NCBI RefSeq assembly: GCF_007859195.1
Contig: NZ_VOHL01000001.1
Location: forward strand, 62,001-126,000
Reading direction: 5' to 3'
DNA: 64,000 nucleotides
Origin: Streptococcus cuniculipharyngis
GTDB lineage: Bacteria > Bacillota > Bacilli > Lactobacillales > Streptococcaceae
Under the pieces are notes generated by a model, which was not told where the DNA came from, searched no databases, and saw nothing but the letters and a program-made list of their open reading frames with translations. Shown in pieces: positions 42,725 through 52,924 of this stretch. Both the position numbers and the translations under genes were made by a program. Position 1 is the stretch's first letter; every line of letters starts with the position of its first letter.

Positions 42725-43045
42725 ATGGCCAAAAAAGGAAGCAAGTTCACCAACTATCCACCCGAGTTCAAACGACAGGTAGTAGAAGACTACCTCAGCG
42801 GAAAGAGCGGAGGGATGAGCTCTATTGTCAAAAAATATGGCTTAAAATCAGCCAACCAGGTTCTAACTTGGACAAGAAAATACCGAGAAGACCCTGTTTT
42901 ACTCACACAGGATTTACGAGGTAGGAAGTCCACTGGTCGTCCCAAAACCAGGAATCTAGAGGAGATGACCCTAGAGGAACAGAATACTTATCTACGAATG
43001 GAGAATGCGATTTTAAAGACCTTAAGGACTCTCCTCAATCCGTGA
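42725..43045 (+). CDS. IS3-family transposase OrfA
   Basis: 106 aa. An N-terminal helix-turn-helix (YPPEFKRQVVEDYLSG, then ANQVLTWTRKY) and a C-terminal leucine-zipper-like helix (LEEQNTYLRMENAILK) bind the IS ends and mediate multimerisation. Strong AAGGAGG site. The stop overlaps orfB (GTGA), so orfB is either coupled or made as an OrfAB fusion by frameshift, as usual in the family. Confidence 0.88.
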   Translation: MAKKGSKFTNYPPEFKRQVVEDYLSGKSGGMSSIVKKYGLKSANQVLTWTRKYREDPVLLTQDLRGRKSTGRPKTRNLEEMTLEEQNTYLRMENAILKTLRTLLNP

Positions 43046-43929
43046 GAAGAGTCCACCTCTATCAAGTCGTGGAGCGGTTGAAAGATTGTTACTCCGTCTC
43101 CGCTTTATGTGCCTATTTCGGCTTCCCCAGATCTTCCTACTACCTTTGGTTGAGCAAGGGGAGACAGGTCTATAAGCGGTTTGATGCGCATTTAGCCCAA
43201 AAGATTACAGCTATCTTCCAAGATACTCAGAAGGGCTATCGCTTCATCTCTTATCAACTGAGAAGACACTATCAACTTTCCCCTAACCCTAAGACTGTCT
43301 TGCGTTATATGCGTATTCTTGGTTACCAGTCTCCGATTCGGAAGAAGCGGTATCACTCCTGCACGCAACGAGAGATAAATGAAAAGGCAAGACACGTCCA
43401 CTACAACGTGCTTGCCCGAAACTTTAAAGCAGAACGTCCTCTCCAAAAACTGACAACAGATGTCAGCTACGTTTACCACAAACAAGGGAGAATGTTCTTA
43501 AGTGTCATAAAAGATTGTTATGACAATTCTATTTTAGCCTATACACTATCAGATTTCAATGATAACAAGTTAGTTTTTGACACTATCGACCAGGTCTTTC
43601 ATGATTCCTGGGATTCAACCAAAGTCTGTGTCCTTCATTCTGACCAAGGTTTTCAATAGACCAATCAACAGTATCTCCGAAAATTAGACCAATATGGTGT
43701 GACCATATCTCATTCTGGCAAGGGAAATTGTTATGATAATGCGGCATGTGAGAATTTCTTTTCTCACTTGAAGAGTGAGTCTTTGAGACTATTTCCACCT
43801 GAGGATAGGGAAGCCCTCGTCCATCAAATCAGGGAATACATTGACTGGTATAATCACCACAGACCACAAGAAAAATTAAAAGGCATGACTCCCTTAGAAT
43901 TTAGGGAGTCATACCTTCTAAACACCTAA
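43042..43929 (+). pseudogene. IS3-family transposase OrfB with an internal amber codon
   Basis: 295 codons in one frame apart from TAG at 43657-43659, right after LHSDQGFQ. Family members have tyrosine here (SDQGxQY), so TAT or TAC probably became TAG. The DDE triad is otherwise in place: LTTDVSY, HSDQG and ENFFSHLKSE. The first 205 residues hold the HTH_21-like part and two of three catalytic residues; the third lies beyond the stop. The copy is therefore probably unable to transpose alone. Confidence 0.87.
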
Positions 43930-43986
43930 CTTTTTCAACTGTCCATTTTATCTGGGGCTTGACAAAGTCTAGCTCTTTTATCTTAT

Positions 43987-44193
43987 CTAAGGACAGGGAA
44001 GAGGTGGAGCAGGGTTAGAAGCGCTTTTAGGAACACAAGTTGAAGGACGATTAGGACCAGGTTTAATCATACTTCCTATTTGTTTGACACTGGGCCATGC
44101 TCAACATTGAACATCAAACACAGAACAGACTGTTCCTCCAATAATACCTGACAATTTTTCATCACTAATTGGAATATGAGTTGTTGTATTCAT
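43987..44193 (-). pseudogene. Double-glycine bacteriocin-type peptide interrupted by TGA
   Basis: On the minus strand ATG at 44193 starts MNTTTHIPISDEKLSGIIGG, a typical double-glycine leader, then TVCSVFDVQC and TGA (44103-44101). The same frame continues AWPSVKQIGSMIKPGPNRP and onward to TAG at 43987, with two further cysteines and a proline-rich end. TGA probably replaced TGG (tryptophan). A ribosome site GGAAAGG precedes the ATG. A 10-residue mature peptide remains possible but unlikely. It has no usual GxxxG hydrophobic core. Confidence 0.65.
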
Positions 44194-44377
44194 ATTATTT
44201 TCCTTTCCTTTCTTTTCAAGATATCTAAGGTAAAGGTAACATAAGATAAAATAGGTTATAGATTCTAGTGGATAATAGAAATGAACTGGGAGATTATCTT
44301 TTATTGGGCTAAGAGCAAGGCCTACTACATAACTAATTAAAAAAAAAATTTATAAATAATTTCCAATTTTTTTTCAT
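44194..44377 (-). pseudogene. Small membrane protein (possible bacteriocin immunity) disrupted at an A10 tract
   Basis: ATG at 44377 has an AGAGGA ribosome site and lies 15 bases after the stop of the 67-codon peptide. As written it ends after 14 codons. If the T10 run (A10 on plus, 44339-44348) is one base shorter the frame continues with LISYVVGLALSPIKDN, a hydrophobic SITYFILCYLYL and a basic end, about 62 residues with two membrane helices. That size and position fit a bacteriocin immunity protein. In the slipped frame no stop occurs before the next peptide's ATG, which is odd. Confidence 0.5.
44339..44348. repeat. Homopolymer A10 (slippage-prone tract)
   Basis: Ten A on the plus strand, T10 on the coding strand of the small membrane gene; loss of one base opens its frame. 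Confidence 0.85.
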
Positions 44378-44392
44378 AATTAATCCTCTTGA

Positions 44393-44596
44393 TTAAGGAA
44401 CAGAAATACAAAACCACTGATTGGGATTTTTTTGACAACTGCGTGTGCTTTCAGCAATAGCACCATCAAGAGCTTTTTTAGCAACATAACTAGCAGCTGT
44501 TACAAGAACTGTTGTTACTGTAACTGAACCGCCTTGTATAGTGGCTAAAGACTGGCTAGGGACTTGCTCAAATTTGTCTAAAAAGTTAGTATTCAT
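44393..44596 (-). CDS. Double-glycine class II bacteriocin-type peptide
   Basis: 67 aa. The leader MNTNFLDKFEQVPSQSLATIQGG ends in GG and is followed by a 44-residue mature part: a hydrophobic stretch SVTVTTVLVTAASYVAKKALDGAI and a C-terminus with two cysteines (RSCQK and FCISVP) that could form a disulfide. The GG leader implies export and cleavage by a peptidase-containing ABC transporter encoded elsewhere. No close family was recognised. An AGGAGA ribosome site lies upstream, and the 24-bp element at 44616-44639 is shared with the other bacteriocin. Confidence 0.72.
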   Translation of the reverse strand: MNTNFLDKFEQVPSQSLATIQGGSVTVTTVLVTAASYVAKKALDGAIAESTRSCQKNPNQWFCISVP

Positions 44597-44615
44597 GATG
44601 TAGTCTCCTTCTATA

Positions 44616-44639
44616 TTGTATTTATCCGTTGCAAATGGA
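44616..44639 (-). promoter_or_regulatory. 24-bp leader element shared by two bacteriocin genes (copy 1)
   Basis: 21 of 24 bases match 45241-45264; it lies 19 bases before the ATG. Core on the coding strand: TTGCAACGGATAAATACAA. Confidence 0.6.
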
Positions 44640-44678
44640 AGGTTAAGATATGATAAATTGAAATTTGCCTCATTAAAA

Positions 44679-44993
44679 TTATCGAGGGTTGAATAAACTA
44701 GAAAGGATATAGGACAAACCAGTTCCTGTTTGATGAGTTTTATTTAATTTGGTTAAGCTTAGGTAAAACTCTGCTAGAGGTTTTGATAACTTTTGATTAA
44801 TAGCTAATGGTGTTAGTTTTTTTTCAAAATCTAGAGCAAGTTTAGGAAAATAGTTGCGGTTATCCAATAACTTCAAACGAAATTGTTGGATTAAGGCGTA
44901 TTCTTTTACTGGCAAGTCTTGAGTTAGTAAATAATTAACTTCATCAAGCAGTGCTGATTTTGTTATATCTTCTTTTTTACGGTTTTCCAACAA
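44679..44993 (-). CDS. Bacteriocin immunity protein (enterocin A-type)
   Basis: About 104 aa. A TTG start is likely (44993, or 44999 giving 106 aa) because GGAGGG lies just upstream and no ATG is available. The product is all-helical and soluble, with the pattern of the EntA_Immun four-helix bundle (LLDEVNYLL, YALIQQFRLKLLD, FPKLALDFEKKL, PLAEFYLSLTKL). Such proteins bind the mannose-PTS membrane receptor when it is occupied by a class IIa-type bacteriocin. Its 5' end overlaps the garvicin-like gene, so it is the partner of that peptide. Confidence 0.75.
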   Translation of the reverse strand: MLENRKKEDITKSALLDEVNYLLTQDLPVKEYALIQQFRLKLLDNRNYFPKLALDFEKKLTPLAINQKLSKPLAEFYLSLTKLNKTHQTGTGLSYILSSLFNPR

Positions 44994-45219
44994 AGCCAAA
45001 CCCTCCTGCTGCTGATGATGCCCATCCGTTTGTCATGACTCCCAATGTTGCTTCTAGCGGACCTTTAGTAACAATATAATGCCATTGTCCTTTTTTATCT
45101 CGGCAGGAATAGCCATTAGCGCCATACATGATTGGTGGACACCAAGAAGTGCCGCCAGTTTTAACTACTAGTTCTTCATCAGTAACTGTTTTAAAATGTG
45201 TTAAGTGATTTGTTTTCAT
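44977..45219 (-). CDS. Garvicin Q-like class II bacteriocin precursor
   Basis: 80 aa from the ATG at 45219 (a second ATG at 45225 would add two residues; the spacing of the shared leader element favours 45219). The leader ends VVKTGG. The 57-residue mature peptide contains YGANGYSCR, then WHYIVTKGP, then LGVMTNGWASSAAGGFGF, closely following garvicin Q (NGANGYLTR, YRVTKDP, FGVISNGWGSAGAGFG). That group kills by binding the mannose-PTS. Unlike garvicin Q as I recall it, this peptide has two cysteines (TSWC and YSC) that could be joined. An AAGGAG ribosome site precedes it. Confidence 0.8.
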   Translation of the reverse strand: MKTNHLTHFKTVTDEELVVKTGGTSWCPPIMYGANGYSCRDKKGQWHYIVTKGPLEATLGVMTNGWASSAAGGFGFVGKP

Positions 45220-45240
45220 AATCATTTTCTCCTTTGTAGG

Positions 45241-45264
45241 TTGTAATTATCCATTGCAACTGGA
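45241..45264 (-). promoter_or_regulatory. 24-bp leader element shared by two bacteriocin genes (copy 2)
   Basis: Core on the coding strand: TTGCAATGGATAATTACAA. TATAAT-like sequence lies just upstream (about 45267-45275 on the minus strand). Confidence 0.6.
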
Positions 45265-45286
45265 TAATTATAATATAACAAATGAA

Positions 45287-45317
45287 ACCTAAAATGGGTT
45301 GTTAAATCCTAAATGGT
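45287..45317 (-). promoter_or_regulatory. Probable ComE/BlpR-type double binding site
   Basis: On the minus strand ACCATTTAGGA (45317-45307) and CCCATTTTAGGT (45298-45287) form a direct repeat about 20 bp apart, two helical turns. They match the ComE-type repeat known for streptococcal bacteriocin promoters (ACCRTTTAGG). It lies about 20 bp upstream of the -10 of the garvicin-like gene. Confidence 0.6.
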
Positions 45318-45404
45318 CATCGAAACGCCCTGAATAGTAAAATAGCTTACTAAAAATATAAAAACTTGTCAGCTCTGCTATTTTTTGATAAAATAAGGGG
45401 TAAT

Positions 45405-45600
45405 TAAATAGTGGTCCGTGAGACTAGTAACTAGAGGGAACTTGATAGGGAGTGTAAGCCGTGACTGAAAGCTTACTCAAGGAAAGTCTAGCCAATTCAC
45501 TCACCTGAAGGACTGGCAATTAAGGTCTGGCTCAGTCAGGCAAAAAACGGATGGTACCGCGTGTCAACGCTCCGCAAGTGATGGGGTTTTGGCATGCTTT
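45405..45600 (+). promoter_or_regulatory. T-box riboswitch controlling pheS-GNAT-pheT
   Basis: A 195-base leader ending in the T-box core GGATGGTACCGCG (45551-45563) and a terminator, TGTCAACGCTCC pairing with GGGGTTTTGGCA (one mismatch, some G-U) followed by T7. The likely specifier is TTC (phenylalanine) at 45496-45498 in AATTCAC. Uncharged tRNA-Phe would favour the antiterminator. Confidence 0.85.
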
Positions 45601-45633
45601 TTTTGTTGGTCGCCACGAGATTTTGGAGGAATT

Positions 45634-46677
45634 ATGGATTTACAAACGCAGTTGGAAGAATTAAAACGCTCAACGCAGGAAAAATTGGCTCAAATGACCC
45701 ATGAGCATGCCCGTGATATGCAAGACTTGCGCGTGCAGGTTCTGGGAAAGAAGGGAAGTTTGACTGAGCTCTTGAAGGGACTTAAGGATTTGTCAAATGA
45801 CTTGCGCCCTGTGATTGGTAAACAGGTTAATGAGGTGCGTGATGTTTTAACGAGTGCTTTTGAAGAGCGGGCAAAACTAATTGAAGAGATGGCCATTCAA
45901 GCCCAGTTGGAAAAAGAGAGCCTAGATGTCACTCTGCCAGGTCGTCAGTTCAAGTTAGGTAACCGGCATATCTTGAGTCAAACCTGTCAAGATATTGAAG
46001 ATATTTTCCTTGGCATGGGCTATCAAATCATTGATGGGTTTGAGGTAGAAAAAGACTACTATAATTTTGAACGCATGAACCTACCCAAGGATCACCCAGC
46101 CCGTGATATGCAGGATAGTTTTTACATCACCGAGGAAATCTTGTTGCGAACGCATACCAGTCCTGTTGAGGCACGCGCCATGGACCAGCATGATTTCAGT
46201 AAAGGTCCCTTGAAAATGATTTCGCCAGGTCGTGTTTTCCGTCGTGATACGGACGATGCGACGCATAGTCATCAATTTCATCAGATTGAAGGCTTGGTTG
46301 TGGGAGAAAATATCTCCATGGCAGACCTCAAAGGAACCTTGCTCTTGATTAGTCAAAAAATGTTTGGCGAAGATCGTAAGATTCGTTTGCGGCCATCTTA
46401 TTTTCCTTTCACTGAGCCATCAGTTGAGGTGGACGTGTCTTGCTTCAAATGTGAGGGCAAGGGCTGCTCGGTATGTAAAAAAACAGGCTGGATTGAAATC
46501 CTTGGAGCTGGCATGACTCATCCAAGTGTTTTAGAAATGAGTGGCATTGACAGTAGTAAATACTCAGGCTTTGCCTTTGGTATGGGGCAGGAGCGGATTG
46601 CCATGCTCCGCTATGGTATCAATGACATTCGAGGTTTCTACCAAGGCGATAGCCGTTTTTCTGAACAATTCAAGTAG
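45634..46677 (+). CDS. pheS: Phenylalanine--tRNA ligase alpha subunit
   Basis: 347 aa from the ATG at 45634 with TGGAGGA; the upstream part of the frame lies in the T-box. It has a coiled-coil N-terminal arm (about 1-85) and a class II synthetase core: motif 2 [24 protein letters not shown] and motif 3 [14 protein letters not shown], seen in parts. A cysteine-rich insert ([17 protein letters not shown]) lies between. It works as an alpha2beta2 enzyme with PheT. Confidence 0.96.
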   Translation: MDLQTQLEELKRSTQEKLAQMTHEHARDMQDLRVQVLGKKGSLTELLKGLKDLSNDLRPVIGKQVNEVRDVLTSAFEERAKLIEEMAIQAQLEKESLDVTLPGRQFKLGNRHILSQTCQDIEDIFLGMGYQIIDGFEVEKDYYNFERMNLPKDHPARDMQDSFYITEEILLRTHTSPVEARAMDQHDFSKGPLKMISPGRVFRRDTDDATHSHQFHQIEGLVVGENISMADLKGTLLLISQKMFGEDRKIRLRPSYFPFTEPSVEVDVSCFKCEGKGCSVCKKTGWIEILGAGMTHPSVLEMSGIDSSKYSGFAFGMGQERIAMLRYGINDIRGFYQGDSRFSEQFK

Positions 46678-46685
46678 GCCTTGTC

Positions 46686-47228
46686 ATGATTGTTAAAATA
46701 AGCGAAAAAGATGTTGCCACCTTACGAGAATTGGCCATGGAAACCTATGTTGATACGTTTGGTCAGTCAATCAAAGAAGAAGATTTGCAGACTTATTTTG
46801 CGACGACCTTGTCCATGGACAACCTAGCGGCAGAATTAGCAAATCCAAACTCCCAGTACTATTTTATCAAGCAAGATGATGAGCCAGTAGGCTTTGTCAA
46901 GGTCAATCAGGGTTCTGCTCAAACTGAGCAAGAACTAGAAAATGCTTTTGAAATTCAACGCTTGTATATTAAAAAAGATTACCAAGGTCTTGGTCTGGGT
47001 AAGAAAATTTTTGAATTTGCCTTAGACCTAGCAAACAAGTCAACTTGTGATTGGGTTTGGCTAGGTGTTTGGGAACATAACTATAAGGCTCAGGCCTTTT
47101 ATGCCAAGTATGGCTTTGAAAAGTTTGGTCAACATGAGTTTATCACTGGTGATACGGTGGATACGGATTGGTTGTTGAGAAAACCGATTATGAAAGAAGA
47201 GCAAGTAAAGAAAGGAACAAGATGCTAG
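46686..47228 (+). CDS. GNAT-family N-acetyltransferase
   Basis: 180 aa. The acetyl-CoA loop is [19 protein letters not shown] (about residues 94-112), with the [22 protein letters not shown] segment typical of GNAT motif B. It sits between pheS and pheT, a conserved position in streptococci, and overlaps pheT by seven bases. The substrate is unknown; the position suggests co-regulation through the T-box, not necessarily a role in tRNA charging. Confidence 0.82.
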   Translation: MIVKISEKDVATLRELAMETYVDTFGQSIKEEDLQTYFATTLSMDNLAAELANPNSQYYFIKQDDEPVGFVKVNQGSAQTEQELENAFEIQRLYIKKDYQGLGLGKKIFEFALDLANKSTCDWVWLGVWEHNYKAQAFYAKYGFEKFGQHEFITGDTVDTDWLLRKPIMKEEQVKKGTRC

Positions 47229-49630
47229 TAAGTTACAAATGGTTGAAAGAACTGGTTGACATTGAGGTTTCAAGTCAAGACTTGGCTGAAAAAATGTCAA
47301 CCACAGGAATTGAAGTAGAAGGTGTTAGTCAGGCAGGCGCAGGTTTATCAAAAATTGTTGTTGGAGAAGTCATGTCCTGTGAGGATGTTCCAGACACTCA
47401 TCTTCATCTTTGCCAGGTGGATACAGGTGATGGAGAGTTACGCCAAATTGTCTGTGGTGCACCCAATGTTAAGGCAGGAATCAAAGTTATGGTAGCCCTA
47501 CCTGGTGCCCGCATCAAGGATAATTATAAGATTAAAAAAGGGAAAATCAGAGGGATGGAATCCTTGGGTATGATTTGTTCCTTAGCTGAATTGGGGATTT
47601 CAGATGCTGTGGTACCCAAGGACTATGCGGATGGTATCTACTATTTGCCAGACCATGCAATAGTAGGAGAAGAAGTCTTTTCTTACCTGGATCTCAATGA
47701 TGAGATTATTGAGTTATCAATCACTCCCAATCGTGCGGATGCCCTATCCATGCGTGGTGTAGCCCATGAAGTCGCTGCCATCTATGGCAAATCAGTTGCC
47801 TTTCCGCAACGTGAGCTGATTGAGGCTGAGAAAAAAGCAAGTCAGGTCTTGTCGGTTGAACTGGCGACGGATAAGGTGCCATTCTATTCGGCGCGTGTCA
47901 TTGAAAATGTCACCATCAAGCCAAGTCCCCAGTGGCTACAAAATACCTTGATGAATCAAGGTATTCGTCCCATTAACAATGTGGTTGATGTGACCAATTA
48001 TTGCCTCTTGTACTTTGGTCAACCCATGCATGCCTTTGACCTAGACAAGTTTGAAGCCAATAGCATTGTACCCCGACAGGCCAAGGCAGGTGAAACACTG
48101 GTGACTTTAGACGGTAACGAGCGTGACTTGGTGGCAGATGATTTGGTCATCACCGTAGCCGATAAGCCAGTTGCCCTAGCTGGTATCATGGGTGGTGCCA
48201 ATACGGAAATTGATGCCGGGTCTAAGAATGTCGTCTTGGAAGTAGCCGTTTTTGATAAGAAGTCTATCCGCAAGACCAGCAGTCGTCTCGGTCTTCGCTC
48301 AGAAAGTTCAGCCCGTTTTGAAAAAGGCATCAATCAAGCAGATTGCTATGAAGCTCTAGATTTTGCGGCTAGTCTTTTGGCTGAGTTATCAGAGGGGCAA
48401 GTCTTGGCAGGTGTCGTTTCTGCGGGGCAGTTGGATTTGGAACCAAGTCAGGTGTCAACCAATCTTGACTATGTCAATACCCGCTTAGGAACAGTCTTGA
48501 CGATGTCAGAGATTGAAGCCATTTTTGACCAGCTTGGCTTTGGTTTTGTGGCTAATGATGAGCAAGGCTTCATGGTTTCCGTACCAAAACGCCGTTGGGA
48601 TATTACTATTCCAGCAGATTTGGTGGAAGAAATTGCCCGTATTTACGGTTATGACAAGCTACCAACAACCCTTCCTCAGACGGATGGTACTGTCGGTGAG
48701 TTGACTAGTATGCAGTCTCTCTGTCGTCAGGTGCAGACCTTGGCAGAAGGTTTAGGCTTGTCTGAAATCATCACCTATGCCTTGACAACACCAGAAAAAG
48801 CGCTCAGTTTTACGCCTCAACCAAGTCAGCTGACAGAATTGATGTGGCCGATGACTATTGAACGCTCAGCTTTAAGGCAAAATCTGATTGCTGGTATGTT
48901 GGATACAGTTGCTTACAATGTGGCTCGAAAAAACACTAATCTTGCTCTTTATGAATTGGGACGTGTCTTTGAACAAACCAAGAACCCTCAGGAAGACCTG
49001 CCGACGGAAAATGAACACTTTGCCCTTGTTTTGACGGGTCTAGTCGCAGATAAAGATTTTCAAACACCAGCTGTGCCGGTAGATTTCTTCCATGCTAAGG
49101 GGATTGTTGAGGCACTTGCGGATAAACTGGGCTTATCATTTGAGTTTGTTGCTAGCCAAGAAATGGTAGACATGCATCCAGGTCGTACGGCTGTGATTTT
49201 CTGTCAAGGCCAAGAGCTTGGCTTACTTGGTCAGGTTCACCCACAAACTGCCAAGGCCTATAATATTCCAGAAACCTATGTGGCTGAAATCAATCTTAGC
49301 CGTTTAGAAGCCTTGCTACCAGATGTTTTGGTTTTCCAAGAGATTAGCAAATACCCAAGTGTTTCTCGTGACATTGCCCTTTTGGTGGACAAGACGGTTA
49401 GCCATGGTCAGATTCTTGATAGTATCAAGCAGGCAGGAGTCAAACGCCTAGTGGCAGTTAAACTCTTTGATGTTTATGCTGGTAAGAACATTGAAGCCGG
49501 TAAAAAATCAATGGCCTATAATTTGACCTTCCAAAATTCAGAAGCCAGCCTGACTGACGAAGAAGTTCTTGGTTATATGACTAAAATTGTGAAATCTTTA
49601 ACTGAAAATCTCCAAGTCGAAGTTCGCTAG
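47222..49630 (+). CDS. pheT: Phenylalanine--tRNA ligase beta subunit
   Basis: 802 aa from the ATG at 47222, within the end of the GNAT gene; AAAGGAAC is the ribosome site. Domains in order: the N-terminal YTTIGIEVEG-type start, a tRNA-binding (EMAP-like) domain (about 40-150), B3/B4 with editing function, the B5 domain, a catalytic-like core and a C-terminal anticodon-binding (FDX-ACB) domain with [15 protein letters not shown]. Full length. Confidence 0.95.
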   Translation: MLVSYKWLKELVDIEVSSQDLAEKMSTTGIEVEGVSQAGAGLSKIVVGEVMSCEDVPDTHLHLCQVDTGDGELRQIVCGAPNVKAGIKVMVALPGARIKDNYKIKKGKIRGMESLGMICSLAELGISDAVVPKDYADGIYYLPDHAIVGEEVFSYLDLNDEIIELSITPNRADALSMRGVAHEVAAIYGKSVAFPQRELIEAEKKASQVLSVELATDKVPFYSARVIENVTIKPSPQWLQNTLMNQGIRPINNVVDVTNYCLLYFGQPMHAFDLDKFEANSIVPRQAKAGETLVTLDGNERDLVADDLVITVADKPVALAGIMGGANTEIDAGSKNVVLEVAVFDKKSIRKTSSRLGLRSESSARFEKGINQADCYEALDFAASLLAELSEGQVLAGVVSAGQLDLEPSQVSTNLDYVNTRLGTVLTMSEIEAIFDQLGFGFVANDEQGFMVSVPKRRWDITIPADLVEEIARIYGYDKLPTTLPQTDGTVGELTSMQSLCRQVQTLAEGLGLSEIITYALTTPEKALSFTPQPSQLTELMWPMTIERSALRQNLIAGMLDTVAYNVARKNTNLALYELGRVFEQTKNPQEDLPTENEHFALVLTGLVADKDFQTPAVPVDFFHAKGIVEALADKLGLSFEFVASQEMVDMHPGRTAVIFCQGQELGLLGQVHPQTAKAYNIPETYVAEINLSRLEALLPDVLVFQEISKYPSVSRDIALLVDKTVSHGQILDSIKQAGVKRLVAVKLFDVYAGKNIEAGKKSMAYNLTFQNSEASLTDEEVLGYMTKIVKSLTENLQVEVR

Positions 49631-49633
49631 ACT

Positions 49634-49661
49634 AAAAACGATCCCGTAGGGGTCGTTTTTT
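49634..49661 (+). terminator. Terminator of pheS-GNAT-pheT
   Basis: AAAAACGATCCC pairs with GGGTCGTTTTT over GTAG, followed by T. Confidence 0.88.
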
Positions 49662-49682
49662 GCTATTACAAGCTGGGAATGA

Positions 49683-51338
<1,656 letters not shown>

Positions 51339-51342
<4 letters not shown>

Positions 51343-51938
51343 AAAAAGGAGGAGTAGGTGGAGCTAACACCAAGACAGGACTGGCATTTGAATTAAAGAC
51401 TGACTTACCGACTTTTATACGACAACAAGAAGGTTATGAAGTTATTGATAATGACTTTGATATAGTTATACGAAAGCGTACAGGTGATAAAATAAAAAGA
51501 CCTCGAAAATCTATCGCACGTTGGAAAGTTTATTTTAATGATGAATTTGTTGCTGAAATTTTTCAGAAACATGGGCTATATCGCTATTTTGATGAAGTAG
51601 GATTGAATTATCGTGAGATTATTTCTAAAAAATTACTTCCAGACGATGCTATCTTCGTTATTGCTAATAATACAGTCTTTATTATTGAAAAGAAAATACA
51701 AACGACTGAGGGCAGCGTTGATGAAAAATTACAGACTTGTGATTTTAAGTTGAAACAATATCGTAAATTATTTTCCCCACTAAATAAAGAAGTTAAGTAT
51801 TATTATTTGCTAGATAAGAATTGGTTTGATAATCCAGCGTATAAAGATGTTTTAAATTATATTATAGATGTCGGTTGTGGATTTTATTTTAACTATATCC
51901 CATTAAAGGAGCTGGGATTGCCTGTTCCTAGAACTTAA
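51339..51938 (+). CDS. Probable type II restriction endonuclease (first of two)
   Basis: 199 aa. The start GGVGGANTKTGLAFE and the downstream FIIEKKIQ (ExK part of a PD-(D/E)xK site) with the following segment GSVDEKLQTCDFKLKQYRK are a pattern seen in type II endonucleases; I do not recall the exact family. It overlaps dpnA (ATGA) and lies 21 bases before the DpnII-like gene. Together they make a methylase-methylase-endonuclease-endonuclease order as in SsuDAT1I of S. suis. Confidence 0.72.
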
Positions 51939-51959
51939 GAAAAAAAAGGAAATCTAAGA

Positions 51960-52868
51960 ATGGAACTATCAAAATATATTAGCCTGTCTGCTGATGAACG
52001 ATTAAATTTTTTCTTATCCACACTCTCTATCACTAATCGGACACCAGAATATTATGTCAACTGGGAAAAGGTTGAACGGGAAACTAAAAAGTTTGAACTT
52101 GAATTAAACACTTTAAATTATTTAATTGGTAAAATGGATATTTATCATGAGGCTTTAAAATTATTTGAAAAACAACCTGATTTACTAAAAGCTATTCCTA
52201 GTTTAATAGCTAGTCGCGACAAAATTTTAGACATTTTAACCATAGATGAGAATGACAATATGAGTTTTGAACAACTCAATTTTTCAACAATTGATACAAC
52301 TCGTATCGTAGATTATGTTGATTTTAGTGAGCAAGCTGGGCTGCTAGATTTTTTACAAAATAAAGCCAATCGTTCATTAGTGGATTATGTTTATGGTGTA
52401 GAAGCTGGCTTGGATAGCAATGCACGAAAAAATCGTAGTGGTTCAACAATGGAAGGGATTTTAGAGAGGCATGTTGCAAAAATCTGTCAAGAATGTAATT
52501 TAGAATTTAAACCTCAAGCAACAGCACCCTATATTTTGGATACTTGGGGAATTACAGTACCGGTTGATAAATCTGAACGCCGTTTTGATATTGCTGTTTA
52601 TTCAAAAGAAAATAATAAGCTGTGGTTGATTGAAACCAATTACTATGGAGGAGGCGGAAGTAAATTAAAGGCTGTGGCAGGAGAATTTACCGAGCTCAGT
52701 CAGTTTGTAAGAAGTTCAGATGATAATGTAGAATTTATTTGGGTTACAGATGGACAAGGTTGGAAAACTGCCCACCTTCCTTTATTGGAAGCCTTTGGTC
52801 ATATTAACAAAGTATTTAATTTAGATATGCTGAGAAAAGATTATCTATATCAATTATTTATTGAGTAA
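51960..52868 (+). CDS. dpnB: Type II restriction endonuclease, DpnII family (GATC)
   Basis: 302 aa; DpnII is 288 aa. The shared pattern is clear: LVDYVYGVEAGLDSNARKNRSG, then RRFDIAVYSKEN, then the active-site LWLIETNYYGGGGSKL (D...ExN variant of PD-(D/E)xK) and VEFIWVTDGQGWKTA. It cuts unmethylated GATC. It has an AAAGGAAA ribosome site and ends at a bidirectional terminator. Named dpnB by family; ssuRB would be equivalent. Confidence 0.9.
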   Translation: MELSKYISLSADERLNFFLSTLSITNRTPEYYVNWEKVERETKKFELELNTLNYLIGKMDIYHEALKLFEKQPDLLKAIPSLIASRDKILDILTIDENDNMSFEQLNFSTIDTTRIVDYVDFSEQAGLLDFLQNKANRSLVDYVYGVEAGLDSNARKNRSGSTMEGILERHVAKICQECNLEFKPQATAPYILDTWGITVPVDKSERRFDIAVYSKENNKLWLIETNYYGGGGSKLKAVAGEFTELSQFVRSSDDNVEFIWVTDGQGWKTAHLPLLEAFGHINKVFNLDMLRKDYLYQLFIE

Positions 52869-52887
52869 TAGCATCAACACAACATCA

Positions 52888-52924
52888 AAAAACAACCCAC
52901 CATTGCCATGGTGGGCTATTTTTT
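52888..52924. terminator. Bidirectional terminator between the R-M cassette and the protease gene
   Basis: CCCACCAT/ATGGTGGG with TGCC loop, flanked by A6 and T6. Confidence 0.85.

Larger units (their letters stand above)
42655..43964 (+). mobile_element. IS3-family insertion sequence, 1,310 bp, with 3-bp target duplication
   Basis: The ends are imperfect 28-bp inverted repeats starting TGAAAAGAACCA and (reverse complement) TGTCAAGCCCCA, both containing ATGGACAGT. The direct repeat AAG flanks the element (42652-42654 and 43965-43967), and closing the gap restores a perfect terminator. Two overlapping transposase frames are inside. The upstream part of the left end can fold over the orfA ribosome site. 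Confidence 0.9.

Noticed and set aside
42641-43977. AAGAGCTAGA at both sides read as the terminal inverted repeats of the IS
   Set aside because: The 3-bp duplication AAG lies inside these sequences, and joining the flanks gives a perfect terminator, so they are host DNA.
44977-45225. The garvicin-like gene as a classical pediocin (YGNGVxC)
   Set aside because: The motif is YGANGYSC and the C-terminal half follows garvicin Q, so the pediocin box is only partial.
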